A stretch of DNA of 64,000 nt from Streptomyces chartreusis NRRL 3882 (GTDB taxonomy: Bacteria > Actinomycetota > Actinomycetes > Streptomycetales > Streptomycetaceae). The notes beneath the pieces were generated by a model. The model had not been told where the DNA came from, searched no databases, and was given only the letters and a program-made list of their open reading frames with translations. The stretch covers positions 1,240,001 to 1,304,000 of the forward strand of contig NZ_LT963352.1 of the NCBI RefSeq assembly GCF_900236475.1, written 5' to 3'. The translations under genes were made by a program, and so were the position numbers. Shown piece after piece: positions 26,043-36,899 of the stretch; the stretch's first letter is position 1, and each line of letters starts with the position of its first letter.

Positions 26043-27668
26043 ATGCCTACTTCCATCACCGTCACCTCCCTCGCCTTCACCTGGCCCGACGGCACCCCCG
26101 TCTTCGAGGGCCTCGACGTGGCCTTCGGCCCGGGCCGGACCGGCCTGGTCGGCGTCAACGGGTCGGGGAAATCCACCCTGCTGAAGCTGATCGCCGGTGA
26201 ACTCGCCCCGGCCGACGGCACCGTACGCGTGGCCGGCGAGGTCGGTTACCTCCCGCAGAACGTCACGCTCGACACCACCCTGCGCGTCGACGAGGCGCTC
26301 GGCATCGCCGACCGGCGGGCCGCCCTGCACGCCATCGAGGCGGGCGACGTCTCCGAGGCGCACTTCGAGACCGTCGGCGACGACTGGGACGTGGAGGAGC
26401 GCGCCCTGGCCACCCTCGGCGAACTCGGCCTGGGCCACGTCGGGTTGGACCGCACGATCGGCGAGGTGTCGGGCGGCGAGTCGGTGCTGCTGCGGCTGGC
26501 GTCGCTGCTGCTGCGCCGGCCCGACGTACTGCTGCTCGACGAGCCGACCAACAACCTCGACCTGTACGCCCGCAGGCGGCTGTACGCGGCCGTCGAGTCC
26601 TGGCCGGGCGTGATGGTCGTCGTCAGCCACGACCGGGAACTGCTGGACCTCGTCGACCAGATCGCGGATCTGCGCTCCGGCGAGATCACCTGGTACGGCG
26701 GCAACTACTCCGACTACGAGGAGGCCCTCGCGATCGAACAGGACGCGGCCGAGCGCATGGTGCGCGTCGCCGAGGCCGACTTCCGCAAGCAGAAGCGCGA
26801 ACTGGCCGACGCCCAGATGAAGCTGGCCCGCCGCAAGAGGTACGGGCAGAAGATGTGGGACCAGAAGCGTGAGCCGAAGATCGTCATGGGGGCGCGCAAG
26901 CGCGCGGCGCAGGAGTCCGCGGGCAAGCACCGGATCATGCACGAGGAGAAGCTCGCCGAGGCCAGGGAGCGGCTGGACGAGGCGGCGGAGGCCGTACGGG
27001 ACGACGACGAGATCCGTGTCGACCTGCCGTACACGGCCGTGCCGCCGGGCCGCAACGTCCTGACCCTCCTCGATCTCCGGCTCCGGTACGGCGCCCGCGT
27101 GGACGGCGGTTTCGACCTGCGCGGACCCGAGCGGGTCGCGCTGATCGGGCGCAACGGCGCGGGCAAGACGACACTGCTGCGCACGATCACCGGGGAGCTC
27201 GCTCCGGAGTCGGGGGAGGTGACGGCACACGTCCCGCTGCGGTTCCTGCCGCAGCGGCTCGACGTCCTCGACGGCGAGCTGACCGTGGCCGAGAACGTGG
27301 CCCGGTTCGCGCCCGGCGCCACCAACAACCGGGTGCGGGCGCGGCTGGCCCGCTTCCTGTTCCGGGGTGCCCGGGCCGACCAGAAGGCGGCGACGCTGTC
27401 CGGCGGCGAACGCTTCCGGGCGGCACTGGCCGCGCTGATGCTGGCCGAGCCCGCGCCGCAGCTGCTCATGCTGGACGAACCGACCAACAACCTGGACATG
27501 GCGAGCGTGCGGCAGCTGACCACGGCCCTGGAGTCGTACGAGGGGGCGCTGATCGTGGCCAGTCACGACCTGCCGTTCCTGGAGTCGATCGGCATCACGC
27601 GCTGGCTGCTGCTGGAGGACGGGGAACTGAAGGAAATCACGCCAGAGGCTGTCGGGTTTTCCGCCTAG
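26043..27668 (+). CDS. ABC-F ribosomal-protection-type ATPase
   Basis: A 541-residue tandem-ABC protein without membrane segments. Walker A motifs are GVNGSGKSTLLKL (about residue 40) and GRNGAGKTTLLRT. Signature motifs are VSGGESVLLRLA and LSGGERFRAALA. Both Walker B segments end DEPTNNLD. The interdomain linker contains the Lys/Arg-rich helix pair (FRKQKRELADAQMKLARRKR) expected to reach the ribosomal E/P site. The promoter, about 220-nt leader and three-codon uORF point to antibiotic-inducible expression, as for ARE-type ABC-F genes. AGAGG precedes the ATG. The UvrA-like gene begins 10 bp after its stop, so the two form an operon. The drug class protected cannot be assigned. Confidence 0.88.
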   Translation: MPTSITVTSLAFTWPDGTPVFEGLDVAFGPGRTGLVGVNGSGKSTLLKLIAGELAPADGTVRVAGEVGYLPQNVTLDTTLRVDEALGIADRRAALHAIEAGDVSEAHFETVGDDWDVEERALATLGELGLGHVGLDRTIGEVSGGESVLLRLASLLLRRPDVLLLDEPTNNLDLYARRRLYAAVESWPGVMVVVSHDRELLDLVDQIADLRSGEITWYGGNYSDYEEALAIEQDAAERMVRVAEADFRKQKRELADAQMKLARRKRYGQKMWDQKREPKIVMGARKRAAQESAGKHRIMHEEKLAEARERLDEAAEAVRDDDEIRVDLPYTAVPPGRNVLTLLDLRLRYGARVDGGFDLRGPERVALIGRNGAGKTTLLRTITGELAPESGEVTAHVPLRFLPQRLDVLDGELTVAENVARFAPGATNNRVRARLARFLFRGARADQKAATLSGGERFRAALAALMLAEPAPQLLMLDEPTNNLDMASVRQLTTALESYEGALIVASHDLPFLESIGITRWLLLEDGELKEITPEAVGFSA

Positions 27669-27678
27669 CGTCGGTGGC

Positions 27679-29968
<2,290 letters not shown>

Positions 29969-29985
<17 letters not shown>

Positions 29986-31165
29986 GCTCACCGGTGAGCG
30001 GGACGCCCGGGAGCGCCGTGTTGCTGACGACGGCGAGGAGCGGGCCGTCCGGGCCGTGCTGCCACTGCCCGCCGACCAGCGGCAGCAGGGCGATGTTCGG
30101 GGCCGGTCCGCGGGTCCAGTCGAGGGTGCCGGCGATGGTGTCGAGGCTCGTGCCGGCGAGGGCCTGCGCGACGGACGCCCGGTCGGTGGGATCGGCCGCG
30201 ACGGTGAGGGCGTGGTGGGCGGTCTCCACCAGGGCGTGGGCGAGGCCGAGGGGCTGGAGCCAGCCGGCACCGGTGTCCTGCCGGTAGGCGTGGGCGAGTT
30301 CGGCGCAGGTGGTGCCGTCCAGGCCGGAGCGGTAGGGGTGGCCCGGACTCCAGTAGACGAGGGTGGCCACGCGCGCGTCGGCCAGTTCGCCGTGGACGTC
30401 GGGGGCGGGGGTGGTGTGCGTGTGCGGGTACGTCAGCCAGCGCGAGCAGGTGATCAGCCGCGGACGCAGCCCCGCCTTACGGGCCTGGCGGTGGAAGAGG
30501 GCGAGGTCGGTGGCGGTGGCGGCGCTGGTGACGAGGCCGGCACCGTGCTCCCGCAGCCGTCCGACCTGTGCGGGGAATCCGTCGGACGGTTCCCGGTAGG
30601 CGCCGAGGTCGACCAGGGTGTGCCCGCGCGGGGAGGTCACCGGCGCGAAGCCGTACCGGTCGTGCCGCAGCAGCCGCCCTTGCAGGTCGTCGTTCCACAG
30701 GCAGCCGACGGCGCCCGAGTCGTCGACGCGCTCCCACAGGTCGGCGAAGACGGCGGCGATGTCGTCCAGTCCCCAGGCGAAGTGGTACGTCCACCGGAAG
30801 CGGTGCCCCGGCTCGGCACCGCGCGCGTCGACGTACGCCTGCCAGGGGAACGTGGTCGACACACAGGGGACCCCGGCCTCCTCACAGGCGTCGGTGACGG
30901 CGGGCAGCACCCGGGTCCCGGCCATGGTGAGCACGAGGTTCGCGCCGTCGGCGCCGGCCAGGTCCCGAACGGCCTGCCGGGCCGCGTCGGGATCCGAGCG
31001 GCTGTCGCGCACGGCGACGGTCACCTCGTAGCGGCGGCCGCCGTTGCGGATGCGCGCGAGCCGGGGCGCCAGCCTGCGCAGCGCGTACGACAACGGTGAC
31101 CCGAGAGGGGCCAGTCGACCCGTCAGCGGCGCCACCACGCCCACGCACAAGGAAGTCGACGACAT
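29969..31165 (-). CDS. Type 1 periplasmic-binding-protein-fold protein without signal peptide
   Basis: About 398 residues with the fold of branched-chain amino-acid (LivJ-like) binding proteins: VGVVAPLTGRLAPLGSPL near the start, VRDSRSDPDAARQAVRDLAG, TRVLPAVTDACEEAGVPCVS, and a second lobe with lateral strands. Unlike normal transporter binding proteins it has neither a Sec signal nor a lipobox: the ATG used here gives MSSTSLCVGVV, preceded by AGAGAGGGG. No permease or ATPase genes accompany it. It could be a cytoplasmic ligand sensor. It lies 34 bp downstream of the small Cys-repeat protein gene and may be co-transcribed with it. Confidence 0.75.
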
Positions 31166-31199
31166 CGAGGCCCCTCTCTTCACTGAGTCGGTGCGGCCG

Positions 31200-31577
31200 T
31201 CAGCGACCGGAGCGGTCCTTGGTCACGCAGGTGGTCTTGCTGAACACCGCCACCGTCACGTTGCCGCAGTTGTTGCTGTGGCCCGAGGCGTTCCGGGCGA
31301 AGAGCAGGTTGGACAGGACGCCGCCGCTGGGGCCGGCCTGGTCCCCGCCGCCCTTGCCGTCGTCCTCGGCCACACAGGTGCGCTCCTTGAACAGCGCCAC
31401 CTTGCCCGTGCCGCAGAGGTTGGCGTGGCCGGAGGAGTTCCTGCCGGAGAGGTTGGACAGCACACCGCCCGCCCCCGCGTCGCCGTCCCCGGCATGGGCC
31501 GTGGCCATTCCGGCGGGAACAGCCATCAGCATCCCCACGATCGAGGCCACCACCGCGATACGCCGCGTGCCGTACAT
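31200..31577 (-). CDS. Small secreted protein with duplicated Cys-pair repeat
   Basis: The protein has 125 residues. A signal peptide (VVASIVGMLMAVPAGMATAHA) precedes two copies of an approximately 35-residue unit: GGVLSNLSGRNSSGHANL then CGTGKVALFKERTC, and GGVLSNLLFARNASGHSNN then CGNVTVAVFSKTTC. Each copy holds one C-x12-C pair and a Ser/Gly/Asn-rich hydrophobic stretch, and the linker is Gly/Asp/Lys-rich. The pattern recalls chaplins (VLSGN, CGN) but length, spacing and hydrophobicity differ. AAGGAA precedes the ATG (M-Y-G-T-R-R). Surface or aerial-structure association is conceivable. I do not assign a family. Confidence 0.7.
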   Translation of the reverse strand: MYGTRRIAVVASIVGMLMAVPAGMATAHAGDGDAGAGGVLSNLSGRNSSGHANLCGTGKVALFKERTCVAEDDGKGGGDQAGPSGGVLSNLLFARNASGHSNNCGNVTVAVFSKTTCVTKDRSGR

Positions 31578-31733
31578 CTCTGTCGGTTTCCTTCCGCTGG
31601 TTCGGTCCTGGCCGGTTCGGCCGGGATCACTTCGTCCAACGACGCCTCGGGAGATCGGCACGGGCTGCGGCCAGGTGAATCATCTGCAAGACGGTTGATC
31701 AGGTACTCCGAAGGGACGCCGGTCGTGGGGGCG

Positions 31734-31745
31734 TTGACACGTCAA
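31734..31745. promoter_or_regulatory. Inverted repeat TTGAC-AC-GTCAA upstream of decarboxylase
   Basis: A 5-2-5 inverted repeat lies about 115 bp before the decarboxylase start and 155 bp before the divergent secreted-protein gene. Its left half doubles as a TTGACA -35-like hexamer, but no convincing -10 follows at 16-18 bp. It is a weak operator candidate in the otherwise featureless intergenic region 31578-31861. Confidence 0.3.
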
Positions 31746-31861
31746 GGTCCGGCCCGGGTCATGGACCGATGGGGTGGTTTGACACCCCGTCGGCCGATCA
31801 GGCGTGCGGGCCCGCGAACACTGGGGTGCGGAGGTGGCGCGGGGCCACCGGAGGGGGCGAG

Positions 31862-34246
31862 ATGACCGACAGCACGGTTCTGGTGGCGGTGGCGGAGCGT
31901 CCGGAGGACGGGGGTGCGGCCGCCGGGCAGCTGGCGAGGATCGCCGAGGCGATCCAGGGGCGCGGCTTACGGGTCCGGTGGGTGGTGAGCGTCGCCGACG
32001 CCGAGGCGGTGCTCAGGACCGAGGCCGGTCTCGCCGCCGCCGTGGTCGCCTGGGATCTTCCGCCGGGGCCGGGGGCCGACGGTGAACCGGGAGGTGCGGC
32101 GGTGCTGCGCAGGATCGGGCGCCGCTTCCAGAACCTGCCGGTGTTCCTGGTCATGGCGGACGAGGGGCTGCGCGATCTGCCGTTGTGGGTGTCGCAGTCG
32201 GTGGTGGGTTACGTGTGGCCGCTGGAGGACACGCCGGCGTTCATCGCGGGGCGGATCACCACCGCCGCTCGCGGCTACCAGGACGCCCTGCTGCCGCCGT
32301 TCTTCAAGGCGCTGCGCCGTTTCGACGACGCGCACGAGTACTCGTGGCACACCCCCGCGCACTCGGGCGGTGTCGCCTTCCTGAAGTCGCCCGTGGGCCG
32401 GGCGTTCCACGACTACTTCGGGGAGCGGCTGCTGCGCAGCGACCTGTCGATCTCGGTCGAGGAGCTCGGCTCACTGTTCGAGCACACCGGGCCCATCGGC
32501 GAGGCCGAGCGCAACGCCGCACGGGTCTTCGGCTCCGAGCACACGTATTTCGTGCTGCACGGCGACTCCACCTGCAACCGTCTGGTCGGCCACTTCAGCG
32601 TCACCCGCGACGAGATCGCCCTGGTGGACCGCAACTGCCACAAGTCGGTCCTGCACGGTCTGGTCGTCTCCGGCGCCCGGCCGGTGTACCTGGTCCCCAC
32701 CCGCAACGGCTACGGCCTCGCCGGACCGCTGCCGCCGGCCGAGATCGCGGCGGACTCGGTGGCGGCACGGATCGCCGCGAGTCCGCTGACGAGGGACGCC
32801 GTGTCAGCGCGCGCGCAGTACGCGGTGTTCACCAACTCCACGTACGACGGGCTGTGTTGCGACGCGGTGGCGGCGGCCCGGGCCTTCTCCGCCGGCACGC
32901 CCCGGGTGCACTTCGACGAGGCGTGGTTCGCCTACGCCCGCTTCCACCCGTTGTACGCCGGGCGCTACGGCATGTCGGTGGACGAGGAGAGCTTCCCCGG
33001 GCCCGACCGGCCGACGGTCTTCGCGACGCAGTCCACGCACAAGCTGCTGGCGGCGCTGTCGCAGAGCGCGATGGTGCACGTCCGACCCGCGCCCAGGGCG
33101 CCGGTGGAGCACGAGCGGTTCAACGAGGCGCTGATGATGCACGGCACCACGTCGCCGCTGTACCCGATGATCGCCTCGCTGGACGTGGCCACGGCGATGA
33201 TGGACGGTCCGCAGGGGCAGTGGCTGGTCGACGAGGCGGTGACCGAGGCGGTGCGGTTCCGCCAGGAGATGGTGCGCATCGGGCGGCGGATCGAGGCCGC
33301 CGGGGACCGGCCGCCCTGGTTCTTCGGCGTGTGGCAGCCGGCCGAGGTGACCGACCCGGAGAGCGGGGCGCGCCTGCCCTTCGACGAGGCCCCGGCTGAT
33401 CTGCTGCGGACGGAACCGTCCTGCTGGCATCTCCGACCCGGGGCGGACTGGCACGGCTTCCCGGGGCTGACGGACGGCTACTGCATGCTCGACCCGATCA
33501 AGGTCACCCTGACCTGCCCGGGGATCAGCGCCGCGGGTGAGGTGTCCGACTGGGGCATTCCCGCGCGGGTGCTCACCGCGTATCTGGGGACGCGGAGCAT
33601 CGTCGTGGAGAAGACCGACAGCTACACCACGCTGGTGCTGTTCTCCATGGGCATCACCAAGGGCAAGTGGGGCACGCTGCTGGACGCCCTGATGGACTTC
33701 AAGGACCTCTACGACGGTGGCGCGCCGCTGGACCGGGTGCTGCCCGCGCTGGTCGCCGAGCATCCGCGGCGCTACTCCGGGCGGAGCCTGCGCGAGCTGT
33801 GCCAGGAGATGCACGACCATCTGCGCGACCTCCGTCTGGTCGAGCTCCTCGACACCGCCTTCCGGGAGTTGCCGGAGCCCGTCGTCCCGCCCCAGCTGTG
33901 CTACCAGCGCCTGATCCGCGGCGGCACGGAGCGGATCCGTCTCACCGACGCGCCCGGCCGGGTCGCCGCGGCCATGGTCACGGTCACGCCGCCCGGCATC
34001 CCCGTCCTCATGCCGGGCGAGAGCGTCGGCGCCGCGGACGGTCCTCTGTTGCGGTACCTGACCGCGCTGGAGTCCTTCGACCGCCGCTTCCCCGGCTTCG
34101 GCAGCGAGACCCACGGGGTGGTCCGCGACCCCGACACCGGCGACTACCAGATCGAATGCCTCCGCCCGGACACGCCCGAGCGTGCCGACACCGCGACGAC
34201 ACCGGCCCAGCGAAGCGCCCCGGAGGGTGCCGAGCCGGTGGTGTGA
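31862..34246 (+). CDS. Orn/Lys/Arg decarboxylase (PLP, fold type I)
   Basis: A 794-residue PLP enzyme of the large inducible basic amino-acid decarboxylase family (CadA/AdiA/SpeC). An N-terminal receiver-like 'wing' domain (about residues 1-130) is followed by the PLP core with SEHTYFVLHGDSTCNRLV and the Schiff-base lysine in ATQSTHKLLAALSQ, and then the C-terminal domain. HFDEAWFAYARFHP provides the Asp that binds the pyridine nitrogen. It converts arginine, lysine or ornithine to the matching polyamine precursor; which one is not clear. GGAGGGGG lies before the ATG chosen, 31 codons inside a longer open frame. Confidence 0.9.
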   Translation: MTDSTVLVAVAERPEDGGAAAGQLARIAEAIQGRGLRVRWVVSVADAEAVLRTEAGLAAAVVAWDLPPGPGADGEPGGAAVLRRIGRRFQNLPVFLVMADEGLRDLPLWVSQSVVGYVWPLEDTPAFIAGRITTAARGYQDALLPPFFKALRRFDDAHEYSWHTPAHSGGVAFLKSPVGRAFHDYFGERLLRSDLSISVEELGSLFEHTGPIGEAERNAARVFGSEHTYFVLHGDSTCNRLVGHFSVTRDEIALVDRNCHKSVLHGLVVSGARPVYLVPTRNGYGLAGPLPPAEIAADSVAARIAASPLTRDAVSARAQYAVFTNSTYDGLCCDAVAAARAFSAGTPRVHFDEAWFAYARFHPLYAGRYGMSVDEESFPGPDRPTVFATQSTHKLLAALSQSAMVHVRPAPRAPVEHERFNEALMMHGTTSPLYPMIASLDVATAMMDGPQGQWLVDEAVTEAVRFRQEMVRIGRRIEAAGDRPPWFFGVWQPAEVTDPESGARLPFDEAPADLLRTEPSCWHLRPGADWHGFPGLTDGYCMLDPIKVTLTCPGISAAGEVSDWGIPARVLTAYLGTRSIVVEKTDSYTTLVLFSMGITKGKWGTLLDALMDFKDLYDGGAPLDRVLPALVAEHPRRYSGRSLRELCQEMHDHLRDLRLVELLDTAFRELPEPVVPPQLCYQRLIRGGTERIRLTDAPGRVAAAMVTVTPPGIPVLMPGESVGAADGPLLRYLTALESFDRRFPGFGSETHGVVRDPDTGDYQIECLRPDTPERADTATTPAQRSAPEGAEPVV

Positions 34247-34408
34247 GCCCGGGGCAGCGACGCCTTCACGCTCTGATACCCGGCCGGGCGCGAGTCTCGG
34301 CCGGGCCTGCCGACCCACGACGACTCTCATCGGACACGCCGGCGGCGCGGCGTACGGAGCGGCCGGGCACAGGCCCGGGCCGGGCCGGGCACAGGCGGCG
34401 TCGGCGGC

Positions 34409-34595
34409 GGACCGGGCTTGGAATCGGCGCTCGTCCGGATGCCCCCCTGAGGCACCGGTCGGACCACGTGCGGTCAGGCTCGCAGCGGACCGGCCTGGAA
34501 TCGGCGTTCGCCCCCGAGTGTCCACTGAGGTGGCGGTCCGGAGCCGCCCGAGTCGGGAGCGGTGTCCGCCCCACTGATGCGCTGAGGCGCCGGGC
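34409..34595. repeat. Degenerate tandem repeats (about 78 bp) in a non-coding gap
   Basis: The 587-bp gap between the decarboxylase and dimethylargininase genes has no credible gene. It holds two clear degenerate copies beginning GGACCGGGCTTGGAATCGG (34409) and GGACCGGCCTGGAATCGG (34487), each followed by a CTGAGG block. A weaker third copy ends with GCTGAGGCGCC near 34580. Origin and role are unknown; remains of a decayed coding repeat are possible. Confidence 0.5.
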
Positions 34596-34680
34596 CGGGG
34601 TGCAGGCCACGGCCAGGACACAGGCACTCACCCCCGCTGCCTGCCAAGGCCGGCCTCCCCCGCCCCCCTGCCCACTCACT

Positions 34681-34710
34681 CCCCTCCCCTCCCCTCCCCT
34701 CCCCTCCCCC
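34681..34710. repeat. CCCCT pentanucleotide microsatellite (five units plus C5)
   Basis: Five exact CCCCT units followed by five C form six C-runs of at least four. The complementary strand reads as repeated GGGGA, a textbook G-quadruplex-capable sequence, about 125 bp upstream of the dimethylargininase start. Slippage could make its length variable between strains. Confidence 0.85.
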
Positions 34711-34833
34711 AGGGGTGTCGTCTTCCGGGATCGCCCTGCATGATGGTCGGCCGACGCCCGATGGGTTCCGGTCGACCCCGGAGGCTCCGTCGGCGCCGTC
34801 CAGACACGTCCCATCCGATACGGAGTCACGCTC

Positions 34834-35610
34834 GTGCCCAGCAAGAAGGCCCTCGTCCGCCGCCCCAGCCCGCGTCTTGCCGAGGGGCTGGTGACCCACA
34901 TCGAGCGGGAGAGGGTCGACGCCGACCTCGCGGTCGAGCAGTGGGAGGCGTACGTGGCGGCCCTGCGCACGCACGGCTGGGAGACCGTCGAGGTGGACCC
35001 GGCCGACGACTGCCCGGACTCGGTGTTCGTCGAGGACACGGTCGTGATGTACAAGAACGTGGCCCTGATCGCCCGCCCGGGCGCCGAGTCCCGGCGTGAC
35101 GAGACCGCCGGGGTCGAGGAGGCCGTGGCCGGTCTGGGCTGCTCGGTGAACTGGATCTGGGAGCCGGGCACACTGGAGGGCGGCGACGTCCTGAAGATCG
35201 GCGACACGGTGTACGTGGGCCGGGGCGGACGCACCAACGCAGCCGGCGTCCAGCAGTTGCGGGCCGCTTTCGAACCGCTGGGCGCGCGGGTCGTCGCCGT
35301 ACCGGTGACCAAGGTGCTGCACCTGAAGTCGGCCGTCACGGCGCTTCCCGACGGGACGGTCATCGGGCACATCCCGAAGATGGACGCGCCGTCGCTGTTC
35401 GCGCGCTTCCTGCCGGTGCCGGAGGAGGCCGGTTCGCACGTCGTGCTGCTCGGCGGTGACAAACTGCTGATGGCGGCCAGCGCGCCGAAGACCGCGGAGC
35501 TGTTCGCGGACCTCGGGTACGAACCGGTCGTCGTGGACATCAGCGAGTTCGAGAAGCTCGAGGGGTGTGTGACATGCCTCTCGGTGCGGCTGCGGGGGCT
35601 GTACGCCTGA
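34834..35610 (+). CDS. ddaH: Dimethylargininase (DDAH)
   Basis: The protein has 258 residues, the normal length for bacterial NG,NG-dimethylarginine dimethylaminohydrolase, which gives citrulline and dimethylamine from methylated arginines. Catalytic elements are visible: the DSVFVEDTVV acidic loop, TLEGGD, H163 in VLHLKSAV and the nucleophile C249 in EGCVTCLSVRL. A GTG start follows GGAG by eight bases. It is monocistronic. It has been argued that bacteria use this enzyme to scavenge methylarginine from protein turnover. Specificity toward arginine itself (arginine deiminase) is unlikely given the motifs and size. Confidence 0.92.
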   Translation: MPSKKALVRRPSPRLAEGLVTHIERERVDADLAVEQWEAYVAALRTHGWETVEVDPADDCPDSVFVEDTVVMYKNVALIARPGAESRRDETAGVEEAVAGLGCSVNWIWEPGTLEGGDVLKIGDTVYVGRGGRTNAAGVQQLRAAFEPLGARVVAVPVTKVLHLKSAVTALPDGTVIGHIPKMDAPSLFARFLPVPEEAGSHVVLLGGDKLLMAASAPKTAELFADLGYEPVVVDISEFEKLEGCVTCLSVRLRGLYA

Positions 35611-35662
35611 GGAGGCGGGACGCCCCGTCCCAGCCTCTCGACCTGCGGCTCCCGGGGGCGGT

Positions 35663-35682
35663 GGGGCGCGGCTGAGCGCCCC
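35663..35682 (+). terminator. Hairpin after ddaH
   Basis: GGGGCGC and GCGCCCC pair perfectly around a GGCTGA loop about 50 bp after the dimethylargininase stop and before the desaturase control region. Confidence 0.55.
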
Positions 35683-35710
35683 CGCTGATCAGCGGCCTTT
35701 ACAGCACCCT

Positions 35711-35762
35711 TAACCTACGGCATCGTAACCTACGGGAACGTAGCCTACGATGCCGTAGGTTA
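35711..35762. promoter_or_regulatory. Three tandem palindromes forming the desaturase operator array
   Basis: Three 16-bp palindromes of the form TACG-N4-CGTA overlap by one base with a 15-bp period: CCTACG-GCAT-CGTAAC (35714-35729), CCTACG-GGAA-CGTAGC (35729-35744) and CCTACG-ATGC-CGTAGG (35744-35759). The outermost 17-nt arms (35711-35727 and 35746-35762) are also perfect reverse complements. A TTTACA hexamer at 35698-35703 lies just upstream, so a bound protein would cover the -10 and start site of the desaturase gene. The symmetry and helical phasing suggest cooperative dimers of a TetR-type repressor. Confidence 0.8.
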
Positions 35763-35800
35763 CCGCTCACCGCTCGTACGCATGTCCCCCTGGAGAGTCC

Positions 35801-36787
35801 ATGACGATCACCACTCCCCATCTCGGCAGCCCCGCCGGCGCCTGGACCGACGCTCAGCTGCTGTACGCACTGGAGGAAGTGGTCGAGCAGGAGCTCAACC
35901 GGCATCTGAAGGTCGCCAAGGACTGGATGCCGCACGAGTACGTGCCGTGGAGCGACGCGCGCAACTTCCCCGGCCTCTTCGAGGACGGCGAGGCCTGGGA
36001 CAAGGAGCAGTCGAAGGTCACCGAGATCGGCCGCATCGCGCTCGTCGTGAACCTGCTGACCGAGGACAACCTGCCCAGCTACCACCACGAGATCGCCAGC
36101 CTCTTCGGCCGCGACGGCGCCTGGGGCACCTGGGTGCACCGCTGGACGGCCGAGGAGGGCCGGCACGGCATCGTGATGCGGGACTACCTGCTCGCCTCGC
36201 GCGCCGTGGACCCGGACAAGCTGGAGCAGTTCCGCATGTCGCACATGAGCGAGGGCTTCGAGTCGGACAACCGGCACTCGATGCTCCACTCGATCGCCTA
36301 CGTCGCCTTCCAGGAGCTGGCCACCCGCATCTCGCACCGCAACACCGGCCACCAGTCCGGCGACCCGGTCTGCGACCGCATGCTGGCCCGCATCGCGACC
36401 GACGAGAACCTGCACATGGTCTTCTACCGCAACCTCCTGAAGTCGGCGTTCGAGCTCGCCCCCGACCTGACCATGCAGGCCGTACGGGACGTGGTCGTGA
36501 ACTTCCGGATGCCCGGCCACGGCATCCCCGGCTTCGAGCGCGCCGCCGCGCAGATGGCGATCGGCGAGGTCTACAACCTGCGCATCCACCACGACGACGT
36601 ACTCCAGCCGGTGCTGCGCTTCCTGAAGATCATGGAGATCGACGGCCTGGGTGCCGAGGGCCGCAAGGCACAGGAGGAACTCGGCCTGTACATGGGCGGC
36701 CTGGACAGCGAGGCGACGAAGTTCGACGAGAAGCTGGCCGCGCGCAAGGCCCGCATGGCGGCCCGGGCCGGCGCCACCGGCGCCTGA
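35801..36787 (+). CDS. Acyl-ACP desaturase (soluble diiron)
   Basis: A 328-residue ferritin-like desaturase that introduces a double bond into acyl-ACP using O2 and reduced ferredoxin. Diiron ligands are visible in TAEEGRHGIV (E118/E119, H122) and TDENLHMVF (E202, H205), with a further Glu/His pair in LTEDNLPSYHHEI. There is no membrane span. Length is close to DesA-type mycobacterial and plant enzymes. GGAGAG precedes the ATG. The gene is monocistronic, has an operator array directly upstream and a hairpin after it, and has no regulator gene adjacent, so control is from elsewhere. Unsaturated fatty-acid supply is the inferred role. Confidence 0.92.
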   Translation: MTITTPHLGSPAGAWTDAQLLYALEEVVEQELNRHLKVAKDWMPHEYVPWSDARNFPGLFEDGEAWDKEQSKVTEIGRIALVVNLLTEDNLPSYHHEIASLFGRDGAWGTWVHRWTAEEGRHGIVMRDYLLASRAVDPDKLEQFRMSHMSEGFESDNRHSMLHSIAYVAFQELATRISHRNTGHQSGDPVCDRMLARIATDENLHMVFYRNLLKSAFELAPDLTMQAVRDVVVNFRMPGHGIPGFERAAAQMAIGEVYNLRIHHDDVLQPVLRFLKIMEIDGLGAEGRKAQEELGLYMGGLDSEATKFDEKLAARKARMAARAGATGA

Positions 36788-36822
36788 CGGCCGACCCGGT
36801 CCGTCCGGCCGCACGACTCAAA

Positions 36823-36851
36823 GGCCCCGACCGCCACGAGCGGCCGGGGCC
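36823..36851. terminator. Hairpin between desaturase and WhiB-like genes
   Basis: Eleven-nt arms GGCCCCGACCG (36823-36833) and CGGCCGGGGCC (36841-36851) pair with one mismatch around a seven-base loop. It lies between converging genes and probably serves both. A run of ten C residues follows near 36875. Confidence 0.7.
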
Positions 36852-36899
36852 CCGGCGTTCCGCACGCCCTCCCGCCCCCCCCCGGGCAGGAGCACGCGG

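Noticed and set aside
31200..31577. Chaplin assignment for the small Cys-repeat protein
   Set aside because: Chaplins have about 40-residue hydrophobic domains with a longer Cys spacing. Here the C-x12-C units and Asn/Ser-rich blocks differ, so only a resemblance is noted.
31734..31780. Two TTGACA hexamers as decarboxylase promoters (31734 and about 31779)
   Set aside because: Neither has a TAnnnT-like -10 at 16-18 bp. The first is better described as half of an inverted repeat.
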